DNA of 64,000 nucleotides from Actinacidiphila sp. DG2A-62. Its GTDB lineage: Bacteria > Actinomycetota > Actinomycetes > Streptomycetales > Streptomycetaceae. The notes beneath the pieces are model-generated. The model did not search any database. It was not told where the DNA came from and saw only the letters and a list, made by a program, of their open reading frames with translations. The position numbers were made by a program, and so were the translations under genes. The stretch spans positions 2,768,001 to 2,832,000 of the forward strand of contig NZ_JAYMGI010000002.1 of the NCBI RefSeq assembly GCF_035825295.1, given 5' to 3'. Below, in pieces: positions 15,348 through 28,100 of this stretch. Within the stretch, counting starts at the first letter, position 1. Every line of letters starts with the position of its first letter.

Positions 15348-18300
15348 GTGACGGGATTCGTACTGCTGCGTGTCCCGCGCCCACCGGCTGCTGCTCGCCG
15401 CCGCCCTGCTCACCGTGGTGCTGACCACCGCCGTGCTGGCCACCTTCACCGCGTTCACCGGGGCGATCAGCGACGCGGCGCTGCGCCGCACCCTCCAGCA
15501 CCAGGCCGCCGACCGGTCGACGGTCGAGGTGCGCGCCGATGTGTCGGGCGCCGCCGCGACCGCGCTGGACACGGCCGTGCGGAGGCGTCTGGCGCACGCG
15601 TTCGGCGGCCTGCCCGCCCAGGTCCGCGCCAGCACCAGATCCGGCCCCTACGGCCTGCCCGCCGCCCTGCGCCCGGCGGGCGAGCCCAAGGGCGGCGACC
15701 CCGACCTGACGCTGCTCGCCACCTTGGACCGGTCCCGGCTGACCCTGGTCTCCGGGGCGTGGCCGGCGCCTGCCGTCGAGGGAGCGGCCGAGGTGCAGAC
15801 CGCGCTGCCGCTGACCGCCGCGCAGGCGCTGAAGGTGCGGCCCGGCCGGGTGCTCACGCTCGCCGACCGGCTCGGCGGGCCGCCACTGCGCGTCCGCGTC
15901 ACCGGCCTGTACCGGCCCACCGACCTCTCGGCGCCGTACTGGCACCTCGACCCGCTGGCCGGCCGCGGCGTGCACACCGTCGCCTTCACCACCTACGGCC
16001 CGATGCTGGCCGACCCCGGCAGCTTCGCCTCCGGCCGGGTGCCCGTCGCCGCGATGGCCTGGCAGGCGCAGGGCGACTTCTCCCGCGCCTCCACCGGGCG
16101 GATGGACGCGCTGGGGACCAGCGTCGAGCGGACCGTGCGGGACCTCAAGGACGACGCGGCGACCGGCGACGTGCAGCCGGCCAGCGGCCTGCCCGCGCTG
16201 CTGGACGCGCTGCGCCGCAGCATGCTGGTGGCCCGCTCGACGCTGCTGATCGGCGCGCTCCAACTGGTCATCCTGGCCGGCTTCGCGCTGCTGCTGGTGG
16301 CCCAGCTGCTGGCCGAGGAGCGCGGCGGCGAGACCGCGCTGCTGCGCGCCCGCGGCGGCTCGCGGGCCAGGATCGGCGGGCTCGCCGCCGCCGAGGCGCT
16401 GCTGCTCGCGGTGCCCGCGGCGGTCGCCGCGCCGCTGCTGGCGGGGCCGGTCACCCGGCTGCTGTCCGGCACCGGCGCGCTGGCCCGCACCGGCGTCCGC
16501 CTGGGCGGCGGCAGCACCGGCACGGCCTGGCTGGTCGCGGTGGGCGCGGCGCTGGCCTGCGCGCTCGCGGTGATCGCGCCCGCGGTGCGCTCGGGCCGGG
16601 GCTTGGCGGCCCGCGCCCCGCGGCGCGGCGCGCTGCCCGGCGCGCTCCAGGCCGGCGCGGACGTCGGGCTGCTGGTGGTCGCCGGCCTCGCCTACTGGCA
16701 GTTGCAGCGGCGCGCCTCCGGCAGCGGCGCGCTCAGCTCCAGGGCGGGCGGCGGGCTCGGCGTGGACCCGGTGCTGGTCGCGGCGCCCGCGCTGTGCCTG
16801 CTGGCCGGGACGGTCCTGGTGCTGCGGCTGCTGCCGCTGGTGGCGCGGCTGGGCGAGCGGCGGGCCGCGCGCGCCCGCGGGCTGCCGCTGGCACTGGCCG
16901 GCTGGCAGCTCTCGCGCCGGCCGCGGCGCGGCGCGGGCGCCGCCATGCTGCTGGTGCTCTCCGTCGCCATGGGCATGTTCGCGATCGGCCAGGGCGCCAG
17001 CTGGGACCGTTCGCAGCGCGACCAGGCCGAGTTCGCGGTCGGTTCCGACATCCGGGTCACCAGCATGACCACGCCGCCCTTCGGCCAGGCGGGCATCTTC
17101 GCCTCGGTGCCCGGGGTCACCGCCGCCGCGCCCGCGACCCGCGAGCAGTTGCTGCTCACCCAGCAGCGGCAGGCCACCGCGCTGGTCATCGACACCCGCA
17201 GGGCCGGCGACGCCATGCGGGTGCGGTCCGACCTGACCGACGGCCGGCCGATCGGCGACGTGCTCGCGCCCCTGCGCCCGCGCGCAGTCGCCGACCCGGC
17301 CGGCCTCGTCCTGCCCGGGAGCGCCCGCTCGGTCGCCCTCACCGCCACGCTCACCGCGACCGGCAAGGACGGCCGGGTGATCCGCGGCGGCGACGCCGAA
17401 GCCGACCATCTCACGGCCACCGTGACCGACGCCGAGGGCGTCACCTACGCCTTCGTGGTCGGCGACCTGCCGCCGGACGGCGTCCCGCACACGCTGCTGC
17501 TGGACCTGGCGGCGCAGATCGGCGCGGGCGGCGGCGCACCCGCCGGGCCGCTGCACCTGGTCGGCCTCGACGTGGGCTACTCGCTGCCGTCGGTCAGCCT
17601 GCGGCATGTGCTCACCGTCGCGTCGGCCGCGGTCACCTCGGCGGACGGCACGGTGCGCCGCCTCGCGCCGGACACCGCGGAGCCGTGGACCGCGGACTCC
17701 TCCTTCGACAACCCGGACCTGGGCGGGCTGCCGGGCGAGGTGCCGCCGGACGCCGATCCGCCGCGCACCTCCGGCGGCGCGCTGCTCTCGGTCGCCTACA
17801 CCACCGGCTCCGAGACGCTCGACCCGCACGCGTACCAGCCGCAGCCGACCGTCACCGTCCGGCTGCGGGTCCGCGCGCCCGCACTGCCCACGCTCACCGG
17901 GGTCGCCACCGACGACTACCTCAAGGCGGTCGGCGCGAAGGTCGGCGGTCTGGTGCAGGTGCAGCTGACCGGGCAGACGCTGCCGGTGCGCATCGTGGCC
18001 GCCGTGCACGCGCTGCCCGGCACCGGCACCGGCTCCGGCTCCGGCTCCGGCGCGACGGGAGGCGGCGACGACACCGCGGGCGCGGCGGCCGACGGGGACT
18101 CGGACGCCGCCGCGGACGCCGCCGCGGACACCGGCAAGGACGCGGGCGCGCTGCTGCTGGACCTGCGGGCGGTGGACCGGGTGCTGCTGTCGATGGACGC
18201 GCAGCCGTTGCAGCCCAGCGAGTGGTGGGTGGCGGTGGCGCCGGGCGGTTCGGCGAAGGCCGCGGCGGCGCTGCGGGCGCGCACCGACGTGGACACCGTC

Positions 18301-18801
18301 CTCGTACGGCAGGAGGCCGCGGACGACCTGCGGGCCGATCCGCTGGGCGCCGGGCCGCAGTCGGCGCTGCCCGCGGCGGTGGTCGCGGCGGCGGTGCTGG
18401 CGGCGGTGGGCTTCGCGGTGTCGGCGGTGGGGGCGGTGCGCGAGCGGGCGGCGGAGTTCGCGGTGCTGCGGGCGCTGGGCGCGCCCCGGCGCGGCCTGGC
18501 CCGGATGATCGCGGCCGAGCAGGGGCTGCTGGTGCTCGTGTCGCTGGCGGTCGGCATCGCGCTGGGCGCGCTGCTCACCCGGCTGGTCACGCCGCTGATC
18601 GTGCTGACCGCGCAGGCGACGAAGCCGGTGCCTGAGCTGCGGGTCGAACTGCCGCCGGGCCGGCTGGCGGAACTGCTGGCGGTCGTGCTGGTCGTGCCGC
18701 TGCTGGTGGTCGTGCTGGTCGTGCCGCTGCTGGTGGTCGTGGCGACGGCCCTGCGCCGCGGCGACCCGGCGTCGGCGCTGCGGCGCCAGGGGGAGGACTG
18801 A
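15348..18801 (+). CDS. FtsX-family ABC transporter permease (apparent frameshift at 15373-15375)
   Basis: A permease of about 1,150 residues. The main frame is open from GTG 15370, but the usual N-terminus of this family (VTGFVLLRV then RAHRLLLAAALL) is split: GTG 15348 encodes the first part in another frame, and removing one C from CCC at 15373-15375 joins them. Layout: N-terminal membrane helix, large extracellular domain, four-helix FtsX core (about residues 250-430), a second extracellular domain with MFAIGQGASWDRSQRDQAEFAVGSDIRVT at its base, and a C-terminal FtsX core ending in VPLLVVVATALRRGDPASALRR. Such MacB-type permeases drive lipoprotein, peptide or drug movement rather than classic uptake. 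It pairs with the next permease and the ATPase gene downstream. A Gly/Asp-rich insert near 18020-18140 is lineage-specific. Confidence 0.87.
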
Positions 18802-18802
18802 G

Positions 18803-21800
18803 ATGGCGCGGAAGGGGTCCGGGGCGGGGACGGGCGAGGACGGCGGCGTGACCGGGGGGCCGGCCGAGGGCGCGGGATCGGCCGGGGACGCGGGGCCGGC
18901 CGAGGGCGCGGGATCGGCCGTAGGCGCGGAACGGGCGGCCGGGGACGCTGGATCGATTGCAGGCGCTGGATCGACCGCAGGCGCGGAACGGGCGGCCGGG
19001 GACGCGGAACGGGCGGCCGGGGACGGCGGCCGGGGGCCGATCCGGCTCGTGTGGGTGCGGGTCAGGCTGCGGACCGCGCCGGGCGCGGCGCTCGCGCTGT
19101 GCCTGCTGGTGCTGGCGACCGCGTTCCTGGCCGCGGCACTCCCCCGCGCGGTCGACCGTTACGAGAACGACGCCGTGCACCAGGCGCTGCGTCAGGCCCC
19201 GCCCCGCGAGCGCGGCGTCAGCATCGTCGACACGTACCAGCCGGCGACGTCGGACGACCATCCCCTCGGACCGGCCGCCCTGGATCGCGTCGAGAAGACG
19301 TTCCAGCAGCACGTGCGCCCGCCGCTGCGGCTGCTGACGGGCCAGACCGCGTACGGGGTGCGGACCGGCGAGGAGGCCGCCGTGCCCGATCCCGGCCTCG
19401 CCCACACCACCGAGCACGATCCGGCGGCGGTGCTCGTCGCCCAGGCCGGCTACGCGGCGCGGGTGCGGGTGGTCTCGGGGCGGCTGCCGCACGCGTGGAC
19501 GGGGACGGCGGAGGACGACGGAGCCGTCGGCGACGGAACCGACGGGACCGGCACGGCGGCCGGCGCCGTAGCCGGCGGCACGGACGGGACGGGTGCCTCC
19601 GCCGACGCCGACGGGGAAGTCGACGAGGACGCCGACGGGGACGCCGTCGAGGGCGTCGTCACCGAGCAGACCGCGCGGACCCTGCACCTGGCGGTCGGCC
19701 GGACCGTCCACCTGTCCACGATCGCCGCGCGGCCGCTGCCGGTCCGCGTCACCGGCATCGTCGCGCCGCGCGACCCCGCCGCGCTGTGGTGGAACGAGGA
19801 CCCCGACCTGCTGCGCCCGCAGCTCGCCGCCCCGACCCCGCCGCCCGGCGAGACCCCCAAGACGTACTGGCACTTCACCGTGCTGGTGGACCGCACCGCC
19901 GCCGAGTCCTTCCCGCTGCTCGGCGTGGGCGCCGACCTGTACTGGCACCACCCGATGGACATCGGCCGGCTCTCCGCGCACGAGGTGCCGGCGCTGCAAC
20001 GGGAACTGTCGTCGTTCGAGAGCGGCCCGGACGCGGCGGCGCTGCAAGGCGACTCCGGCGGCGTCCACCTGTCCGACAGCGCCGGCTTCGTCCTGGACAC
20101 CTTCACCGCCGAACGCGCCGCCGCCTCGCCGCTGGTGCTGATCGCCGCGGTCGGCGTCGGCGCCACCGCGGCCGCCGTGCTGCTGATGACCGGCGGCCTG
20201 GCGGCGGACCGGCGGCGTACCGAGATCGCCCTGCTGCGCTCGCGCGGCGGGTCGCTGCGCGCCATAGCGCTGCGGCTGGCCGGGGAGACCGCCGCGGCCG
20301 CGGTGCCCGGCGGCGCGGCCGGCACCTTGCTGGCGCTGGCGCTGCTGCGCACCGACCGGTGGACGACGGCGACGGCGCTCGGCGCCGCGGTCACCGCGGT
20401 CGCGGTGCTCGCGCTGCCGCTGCGCGCGGCCTGGGCGGTGCGCAGGCCGCGGCCGGCCGGCGGCCGGGAGGATCTGGCGGTGGCGCGGCCCTCGCGGCGG
20501 CGGCTGGTCGTGGAGCTGACCACGGCGGTCGTCGTGGTGGGCGCGGTGGTGGCGCTGCGGCAGCGCGGCACGGGCGGCGGGGGTGGAAGCGGCCCGGCCG
20601 CCGGGGGAGCGGGGGCGACGGGAGCGATCCGTATCTGGCCGCCGCGCCCGTCCTCGTCGCGGTGGCGGCGGCGCTGGTGCTGCTGCGGCTCTACCCGCTG
20701 CCGCTGCGGCTGCTGGCCCGCCCGGCGGCGCGGCTGCGCGGCGCGGTCGCCCACCTGGGCCTGGCCCGCGCCGGGCGCTCGCCGGCCACCGCGGCGCTGC
20801 CGCTGCTCGCGCTGATGATCGCCCTGACCGTGGCGTCCTTCGGCGGCTCGGTGCTGGCCGGGGTCGACCGCGGCAGGGACCGCGCGGCGACGGCCGCGGT
20901 CGGCGCGGACGCGAGGATCGACGCGCGGGCCACGCTGCCGCCGGACCTGGCCGACGCGGTGCGGAAGGTGCCCGGCGTCGGGGAGGTCGTGACCGTGCGC
21001 ACGGAGCGCTACAGCCCGGCCGAGCCGTTCTCGGTCGCCTACACGCTGATCGTGGCCGACCCGGTCCCGTACGCGGCGCTGACTCACGCCGTCGGACTGC
21101 CGGACTTCCCCGCGTCCGCCTACGCCGGCTGGAAGCGGGGCGATCCGCTGCCCGCGGTGGTCTCGCCCGCGCTGGCCGCCGTGCTGCGCGACGGGCCCGA
21201 GACGATCACCACGGGCATGGGCAGCGCGGAGGTCCGTGCCGCGGCCACCCTGCCCACCACGGCCGCGAGCCCCGGCACGGCCTTCCTCGTGCTGTCCCGG
21301 GCCCAGCTCACCGGCCTCCACCCCGAGATGAGGTCCTACCCGCAGTACTCCGGGCCGACCGCGCTGCTCGCCGTGCGGGCCCCCGGCCGGCACATCGACG
21401 GCAGGGCGCTGCACGCGGCGGCCCGCAGCGTGCCGCTCGCGACGGTGCTGCTGCGCGACGAGCAGCGCACCGCGCTGTCCGACAGCCCGCTCCAGCAGGG
21501 CGCCCGCCGGATCTACCTGGCCGCGGTCGCGGCGGGGCCGGCTTCAGCGTGCTGGCGCTGCTGCTGTCGCTGCTCCAGGCGGCTCCGCAGCGCACCGCCC
21601 TGCTGGCGCGGCTGCGCACGATGGGCATGGGCCGCGCGCAGTCCCAGCGGCTGTTGCTGCTGGAGATGCTGCCGCAGGTGCTGCTCGCGGCGATCGGCGG
21701 CGTGCTCGTCGGCCTGGCGGTGATCCCCCTGCTGGGCCCGGGCGTCGACCTGCGCGCGCTCGCCTTCGGCGCGGGGGCGCGGGACCTGGCCCCCTTCGAC

Positions 21801-21953
21801 ATCGGCATCGGCCTGCGCGCCGACCCCTGGTCCCTCGCCCTCCCCTCGATCGCCCTCGTGGCCCTGGCCTGCGCGGTCCTGCTCACCCAGTCCTGGCTGA
21901 CCACGCGCCGCCGCGAGAGCACGGAGCTGCGAGCGGGGGACCGGGCGACATGA
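18803..21953 (+). pseudogene. FtsX-family ABC transporter permease, second subunit (two apparent frameshifts)
   Basis: Starts at ATG 18803, one base after the first permease. The reading frame shifts twice. Near 20603-20615 (two G5 runs) the conserved protein continues one base earlier (DPYLAAAPVLVAVAAALVLL); at GGGG 21534-21537 it shifts again and continues as AGFSVLALLLSLLQAAP to TGA 21953. Adding one G at each place yields about 1,050 continuous residues. The repaired protein has an N-terminal helix (APGAALALCLLVLATAFLAA), a long extracellular domain, an FtsX core with LLMTGGLAADRRRTEIALLRSRGGS, a second extracellular domain and a final FtsX core. The first ~75 residues are Ala/Gly/Glu repeats. 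Typed as pseudogene because the sequence as given cannot make it in one piece; consensus error is the likelier cause. Confidence 0.82.
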
Positions 21954-22080
21954 GCGGAAGCGGCGGCGCGAGCGGGGCGAGCGCGGACGCGGACGCGGGC
22001 GGCGCGAGCGGCAGCCCCGGCGGCGTAGGCGGTCAGGTCGGGGCGCGAGCGCGGGTACGGGCAGAGCGGAGGAGGCGGAC

Positions 22081-23378
22081 ATGGACGGGGACGCGACGGT
22101 GAACGGACCAGCGGAGTCCCGCGGCGCGACGTCGGAAGCGGCGGACGCGCCAGGCGCGGCGGGCGCGGACCGGGAGGGCGACGCCGCGGGGGCCACAGCA
22201 GCGGCCGGCGGTGCGGACCCTGCGCACGCGGGCGCGACCTCGCCGGTCCCGGGGCCGAACCCCGGGCCGGACCCGGCCGGCGCCGGGGCGTCCGACGCGG
22301 CGAGCAGCGCGGCACGGGGCGGGGCGCGCGACGTCGGCCTGCGTCCCGCCGCGGCCGTGGACGCCCGACCCGCGGCACGCAGCCTCGCGGAGCTGGAGCG
22401 CGCCGCGGCCGAACGCCGGGACCGCCCCGCCTACGGCAAGGACTCGCTGATCAGCTGCGACCGGCTGGTCCGGATCTTCACTGCGGACGGCGTCGAGGTG
22501 CAGGCCCTGCAAGGGCTCGACCTGCTGGTCGCGCAGGGCGAGCTGATGGCGCTGGTCGGCGCGTCCGGCAGCGGGAAGTCGACGCTGCTGAACATCCTCG
22601 CGGGCCTCGACGTGCCCACCGCCGGCGCCGCCTCGGTCGGCGGCTACGACCTGCTCGCCATGGACGCCGCGGCCCGGCTGCGCTACCGCCGCGAGGTCGT
22701 CGGCTTCGTCTGGCAGCAGACCGCCCGCAACCTGCTCCCGTACCTGACCGCCGCCCAGAACGTCGTCCTGCCCATGCAGCTCGCCGCCCGCACCGGCCCA
22801 CGCGGCCGCCGCCGGCGCGCCGAGCGGGCCGCCGGCCTGCTCGACATGCTCGGCGTCGGCCACTGCCGCGACCGGCGGCCCGCCCAGATGTCCGGCGGCG
22901 AGCAGCAGCGCGCGGCCATCGCCGTGGCGCTCGCCAACAACCCCGCGGTCGTCCTCGCCGACGAGCCCACCGGCGAGCTGGACTCCGCGACCGGCGAGCA
23001 GGTCTTCGCCGCCTTCCGCACCGCCAACCAGGAGCTGGGCACCACCGTCGTCGTGGTCACCCACGACCACGCGGTGGCCGGCGCCGTGCAGCGCACCGTC
23101 GCCATCCGCGACGGCCGCACCGCCTCGGAGGTCGTGCGCCGCACCGAGGTCACGGCCAGGAGGCCATGGTGGCCAGGGAGTACGCCACCGTCGACCGCGC
23201 CGGCCGCCTCCAGCTCCCGCGCGACTACACCGAGGCCCTCGACATCCGCTCACGCGTGCTGCTCGAACTGGAGCCGGACCACATCGCCGTCCGCCCCGAC
23301 CGGCCGGACGCCGAAGCGCCCCGCCCCCGGCCCGCCGCCGACGACGCCGCCTCCCCCGAGCGGCCGGACCCGGCGTAG
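22081..23378 (+). CDS. ABC transporter ATPase with C-terminal AbrB-like domain (apparent frameshift near 23160)
   Basis: Starts at ATG 22081 after GGAGGAGG. About 110 low-complexity residues precede the ATPase: Walker A GASGSGKST, Q-loop FVWQQT, signature MSGGEQQR, Walker B VVLADEPTGELD, H-loop VVTHDHAV. It is MacB/LolD-like and belongs with the two upstream FtsX permeases. The conserved end of such proteins (AMVAREYATVDRAGRLQLPRDY, then DIRSRVLLELEPDHIAV) appears in another frame from about 23163 to TAG 23378. Adding one G near 23157-23161 (ccaggagg) joins them into about 432 residues. That tail resembles a SpoVT/AbrB swapped-hairpin domain. Read literally, the ATPase frame instead runs on to a foreign tail ending at 23550. 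Confidence 0.85.
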
Positions 23379-23470
23379 CGCCGCTCCCGCCTCCGGGCCG
23401 GGCGGGTGCCACGCCGGTTGCGCGGTCGGTCCGTACGCCTACGCCGCGCGGGTCCCGTGCCGCGCCGGTC

Positions 23471-24199
23471 TCAGCGCGGCGAGACCGTCAGGCCCGCCGC
23501 CGCGGTCGCGGTGCGCATCGCGACCGAGCCGTAGCCGGTGCGCAGCCTGAGCCACGGTCCGGCCGTCAGCACGGCCGGCGCGTCCTGCTCGGGTCCGCCC
23601 GGCCGCAGGAAACCGAGCGCGTGCGCCGCGTGGACGAGACGCAGCGGCACCTCCACGCCCCCTGCGGGCGGAACGTCCGCCGGGCCGCCCAACGGCCTGC
23701 GCCACAACTCCTCCGCCAGCGCGTCCAGCCCGGCCCGGGTGCGCTGCTCGGGCACCAGCGCCTCGGTCCGCGCCCGGAACTCCGCGACCGTCCGCGCCGC
23801 CGCCTCCCGCACCGCCGCCGGGTCCAGTTCGGCTTCACGCCGCCAGCCGGTGCGCGGCGGGAGGAGCCCGGCCCACGAGGGCCCGGTGACCGACGCCGGC
23901 ACCGTGAACTCGCCGCCGTCCGCCGCCGCGGCCACCGCCTCCAGCAACTCCCCCGCGGACACGGTCGCGTCGACCGCCTGTCCGACGCCTGCTCCGCCGA
24001 GCGCCATGCTGCGCACCGCCAGCACCGAGCCGAACGGCGGCTGTCCGAACACCCCGAGCGCCGGCTCCTCCTCGGCCGACCTCAGCCGGACCACCGCCGC
24101 CTTGTCCCAGCGCACCAGCCTGCCGAGGAAGGCCGCCATCCCGGCCTCCCCCGCCCGAACCGCGCCGGCGTCCCCGGCCAGGGCGAGCCGCACGCTCAT
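23471..24199 (-). CDS. Conserved actinobacterial protein of unknown function
   Basis: A 242-residue soluble protein starting at ATG 24199, which overlaps the stop of the thioesterase gene by four bases (ATGA). I do not recognise a domain. It has no signal peptide or membrane span. The sequence mixes beta-like blocks (LALGVFG, GSVLAVRSMAL) and an Arg/Glu-rich helical centre (AAVREAAARTVAEFRARTEALV), ending with LRTGYGSVAMRTATAAAGL. Coupling with thioesterase and EttA genes suggests a housekeeping role, not a pathway. Confidence 0.75.
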   Translation of the reverse strand: MSVRLALAGDAGAVRAGEAGMAAFLGRLVRWDKAAVVRLRSAEEEPALGVFGQPPFGSVLAVRSMALGGAGVGQAVDATVSAGELLEAVAAAADGGEFTVPASVTGPSWAGLLPPRTGWRREAELDPAAVREAAARTVAEFRARTEALVPEQRTRAGLDALAEELWRRPLGGPADVPPAGGVEVPLRLVHAAHALGFLRPGGPEQDAPAVLTAGPWLRLRTGYGSVAMRTATAAAGLTVSPR

Positions 24200-24617
24200 G
24201 CGGCCACGGCCCCCTCGTCGCGGAACTGCTCCAGGAACGCCTTCTCCTCCGCGGTGATCCGCCGGGGCCGCTGCGTCGTCAGGTTGTACGGCACGACGAC
24301 CGTCGCAGCCCGGGCGTAGAGCGTCCCGGGGTCCTTGACCTCGTAGCGCACCGTCATGGACGCCGCCGAGATGTCGGTCACCCACGTCTCGACGTCGACC
24401 GGCTCGTGCCGGTGCACCAGCGGCCGCAGGTAGTCGATCTCGTGCCGGGCCACCACGCTCCCGCCGGTGAACGACGCCGCGCCCTCCCCCGGCGCCAGGC
24501 GGAACATGAAGTCGATCCGCGCCTCCTCCAGATAACGGAGGAAGGCCACGTTGTTGACGTGCCCGAAGGCGTCCATGTCCGCCCAGCGCAGGGGGCAGCG
24601 GAAGACGTGCCGAGCCA

Positions 24618-24618
<1 letters not shown>
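24196..24618 (-). CDS. Acyl-CoA thioesterase, hot-dog fold (4HBT family)
   Basis: A 140-residue single hot-dog-domain protein. The active-site region DMDAFGHVNNVAFLRYLEEARI holds the Asp, His and Asn seen in YbgC/4-hydroxybenzoyl-CoA thioesterases. HEIDYLRPLVHRHEPVDVETWV and SMTVRYEVKD follow as the usual strands. It hydrolyses acyl-CoA thioesters in the cytoplasm; chain length is not readable. Its ATG shares one base with the stop of ettA (TGATG), and its own stop overlaps the next gene (ATGA), so the three are translated as a coupled unit. Confidence 0.9.
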
Positions 24619-26282
<1,664 letters not shown>

Positions 26283-26405
26283 GAGAAACCGTCCGGCATT
26301 CGAGAAGGGCCAATGTGCGGCTCTGCCGCGCGAGGGCAGATACACCCCATCTTGCCAGCCGTCCACCCCGCCGTGCGAACGGGTTGGCCCGCTCGCCCGT
26401 CCGGG

Positions 26406-26440
26406 CCCCTCGCCGCCGGGTGGGACCCGGCGGTGAGGGG
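26406..26440 (-). terminator. Hairpin terminator of the TQXA surface-protein gene
   Basis: A 16-bp stem (arms 26406-26421 and 26425-26440, one G-T pair) with a 3-base loop lies 20 bases after the stop of the TQXA gene on the minus strand and upstream of ettA. No long T-run is needed for GC-rich actinobacterial terminators. Confidence 0.8.
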
Positions 26441-26460
26441 GTGCCGTGCGGTCGCGGGTC

Positions 26461-27859
26461 CTACTCGGAGGCCGCGCCGCTCTTCTTGCGGCGGAAGAAG
26501 AACGCGGTGCCGCCGCCGATCACCACGAGGGCCGCGGCTATGCCCGCGATCACCGGGGTGGCGTTGCTGCTACCGGTCTCGGCGAGGTCTCCGCCGGCCG
26601 GCGAGGGCTGGTTGGCCGGAGCGCTGGGGCTGGTGCTCGGCGCGGGAGCGGCGGTCTTGCAGTCCACCACGCCCTGGAAGGTCTTCACCGAGCCGTTGGG
26701 CAGCTTGATGTCGATCCTGTACTTCTGGTCCTCGGCCACCGGCACGGTGACCGTCCGGGACGCGCCCGGCGCCACGGTGTAGGTCTTGCCAGAGAGCTGG
26801 AAGACGAAGTCCTCGTCACCCTTGTTCGAGGCGGTGACGTCGACGCCGCCCTTGGCGCACACGACCTGTGCGGACAGCGCCGGGATCGGGCCCTTGCGGG
26901 CCCAGGTCAGCGTGGCCGCGGCGGTGACCGTGGCACTGTCGGAACCAGCCAGGATCTGCGACTGGCTCGGGGTGTCGGTCGCCGAGAAGGCGCGGCCGAT
27001 GGAGATCTGGGTGGTCACCGAGACCTTCACCGAGGCGGAGCCGTCCGCGGTGCCGGCGGGCACGTCGAAGTACAGCTGCGTGCCGTCCTTCGCCGTGGTC
27101 AGCGCCTTGCCGTCCTTGTCGACCAGCTTCACCCCGGCCTGGCACGTCGGAGCCGAGCGCCACGTCCACCGAGTCGGCCGTGGTGTGGACGGTGATCGGG
27201 CCTATGCGGTCACCGGACTTGCCGGAGACGGACGCGGGATCGAGCGTCACCGACGGCTTGGGCTCGTCCAGCGTGACCGCGTGGCTGTTGAGGTAGTCCG
27301 ACAGCACCTTGGCGTCCGCGTCGACCGCCTCGACCTTCACCGTCGGGTCGGAGAAGTGCCAGATCGCGACCTGGGTCCCCTCGGCAGCCTCGGCCTCGGT
27401 GAGCGGCTCCGGCAGGTTGACCCCGTCCGCGCCGAGCTTGGCGGACAGGGCCGCCACGTCCAGCTTGGGGTAGGAGTTGTTGAGTATCCACGCGATCTTC
27501 CCGGCGTCCGGGTTGCCGCCCAGCGTCGAGTTCTTCCAGCCGACCTCGGTGTAGCCGGCGCCGTCCGTGGTGTGGTGCTGGAAGTCGATGCAGTAGGTCT
27601 CGATCGTCCCGCCACCGGGCACCGTCATCGTGAACAGTCCCGCGGAGTACTTCGTCTCCTTGCCGCCGTCCTTGACGATCGCGGTGCCGAACTTGCCCTT
27701 CTCCAGTCCCTGGAGGACGGCCGTGGCCCCACCGGACGAAGGTGTGGCGCCGTCCGCGAACGCGGCCCCCGCCCCCGCCAGTGCGCCGGCCGCGAGCAGA
27801 CCCGCGGTGGCTCCGGCGGCGGCGATGCGCGCAGCGCTCCGCCTGTGCTGAGTGAACAT
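26461..27859 (-). pseudogene. TQXA thioester-domain surface protein with LAETG sortase signal (apparent frameshift near 27140)
   Basis: Starts at ATG 27859 after GGAGGGG. Signal peptide residues 1-36 (AAGALAGAGAAFA cut). Residues about 45-175 are a thioester domain: Cys90 in TYCIDFQ and Gln163 in GTQVAIWHFSD (TQXA motif) can form an internal Cys-Gln bond that attaches covalently to host or surface amines. A repeat domain follows, then a Pro/Ser linker, LAETG, a hydrophobic helix and FFFRRKK, a class E sortase signal for cell-wall anchoring. The two halves are in different frames; removing one G in the GGCCGGGG stretch near 27135-27142 (minus strand) joins them into about 465 residues. As written, the secreted part would lose its wall anchor. 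Confidence 0.88.
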
Positions 27860-28100
27860 GTGTTTTCCCCTCCGGGCGAGGCATGGTCGTCGAGGGCGGC
27901 CCCGCCTGCAGCTTCGATCCCCCGTGCCTACGAACATGCAGATCCTAGGAACCACGCGTCACACCGGTACCGGTGGGTGGCAAAAGGACCGGCTCCGATT
28001 CGCAATCGTTACGCTTTCACGGGCACGCCTCCTTGATTGTCGACAAGTCCGCCATTCAATTCGCGGCGTAAATACCGCGGAAAACGGATACACCGGAAGC

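Noticed and set aside
23378..23550. C-terminal extension of the ABC ATPase reading to 23550
   Set aside because: It is Pro/Ser/Arg-rich out-of-frame sequence; the conserved tail is found in the neighbouring frame ending at 23378.
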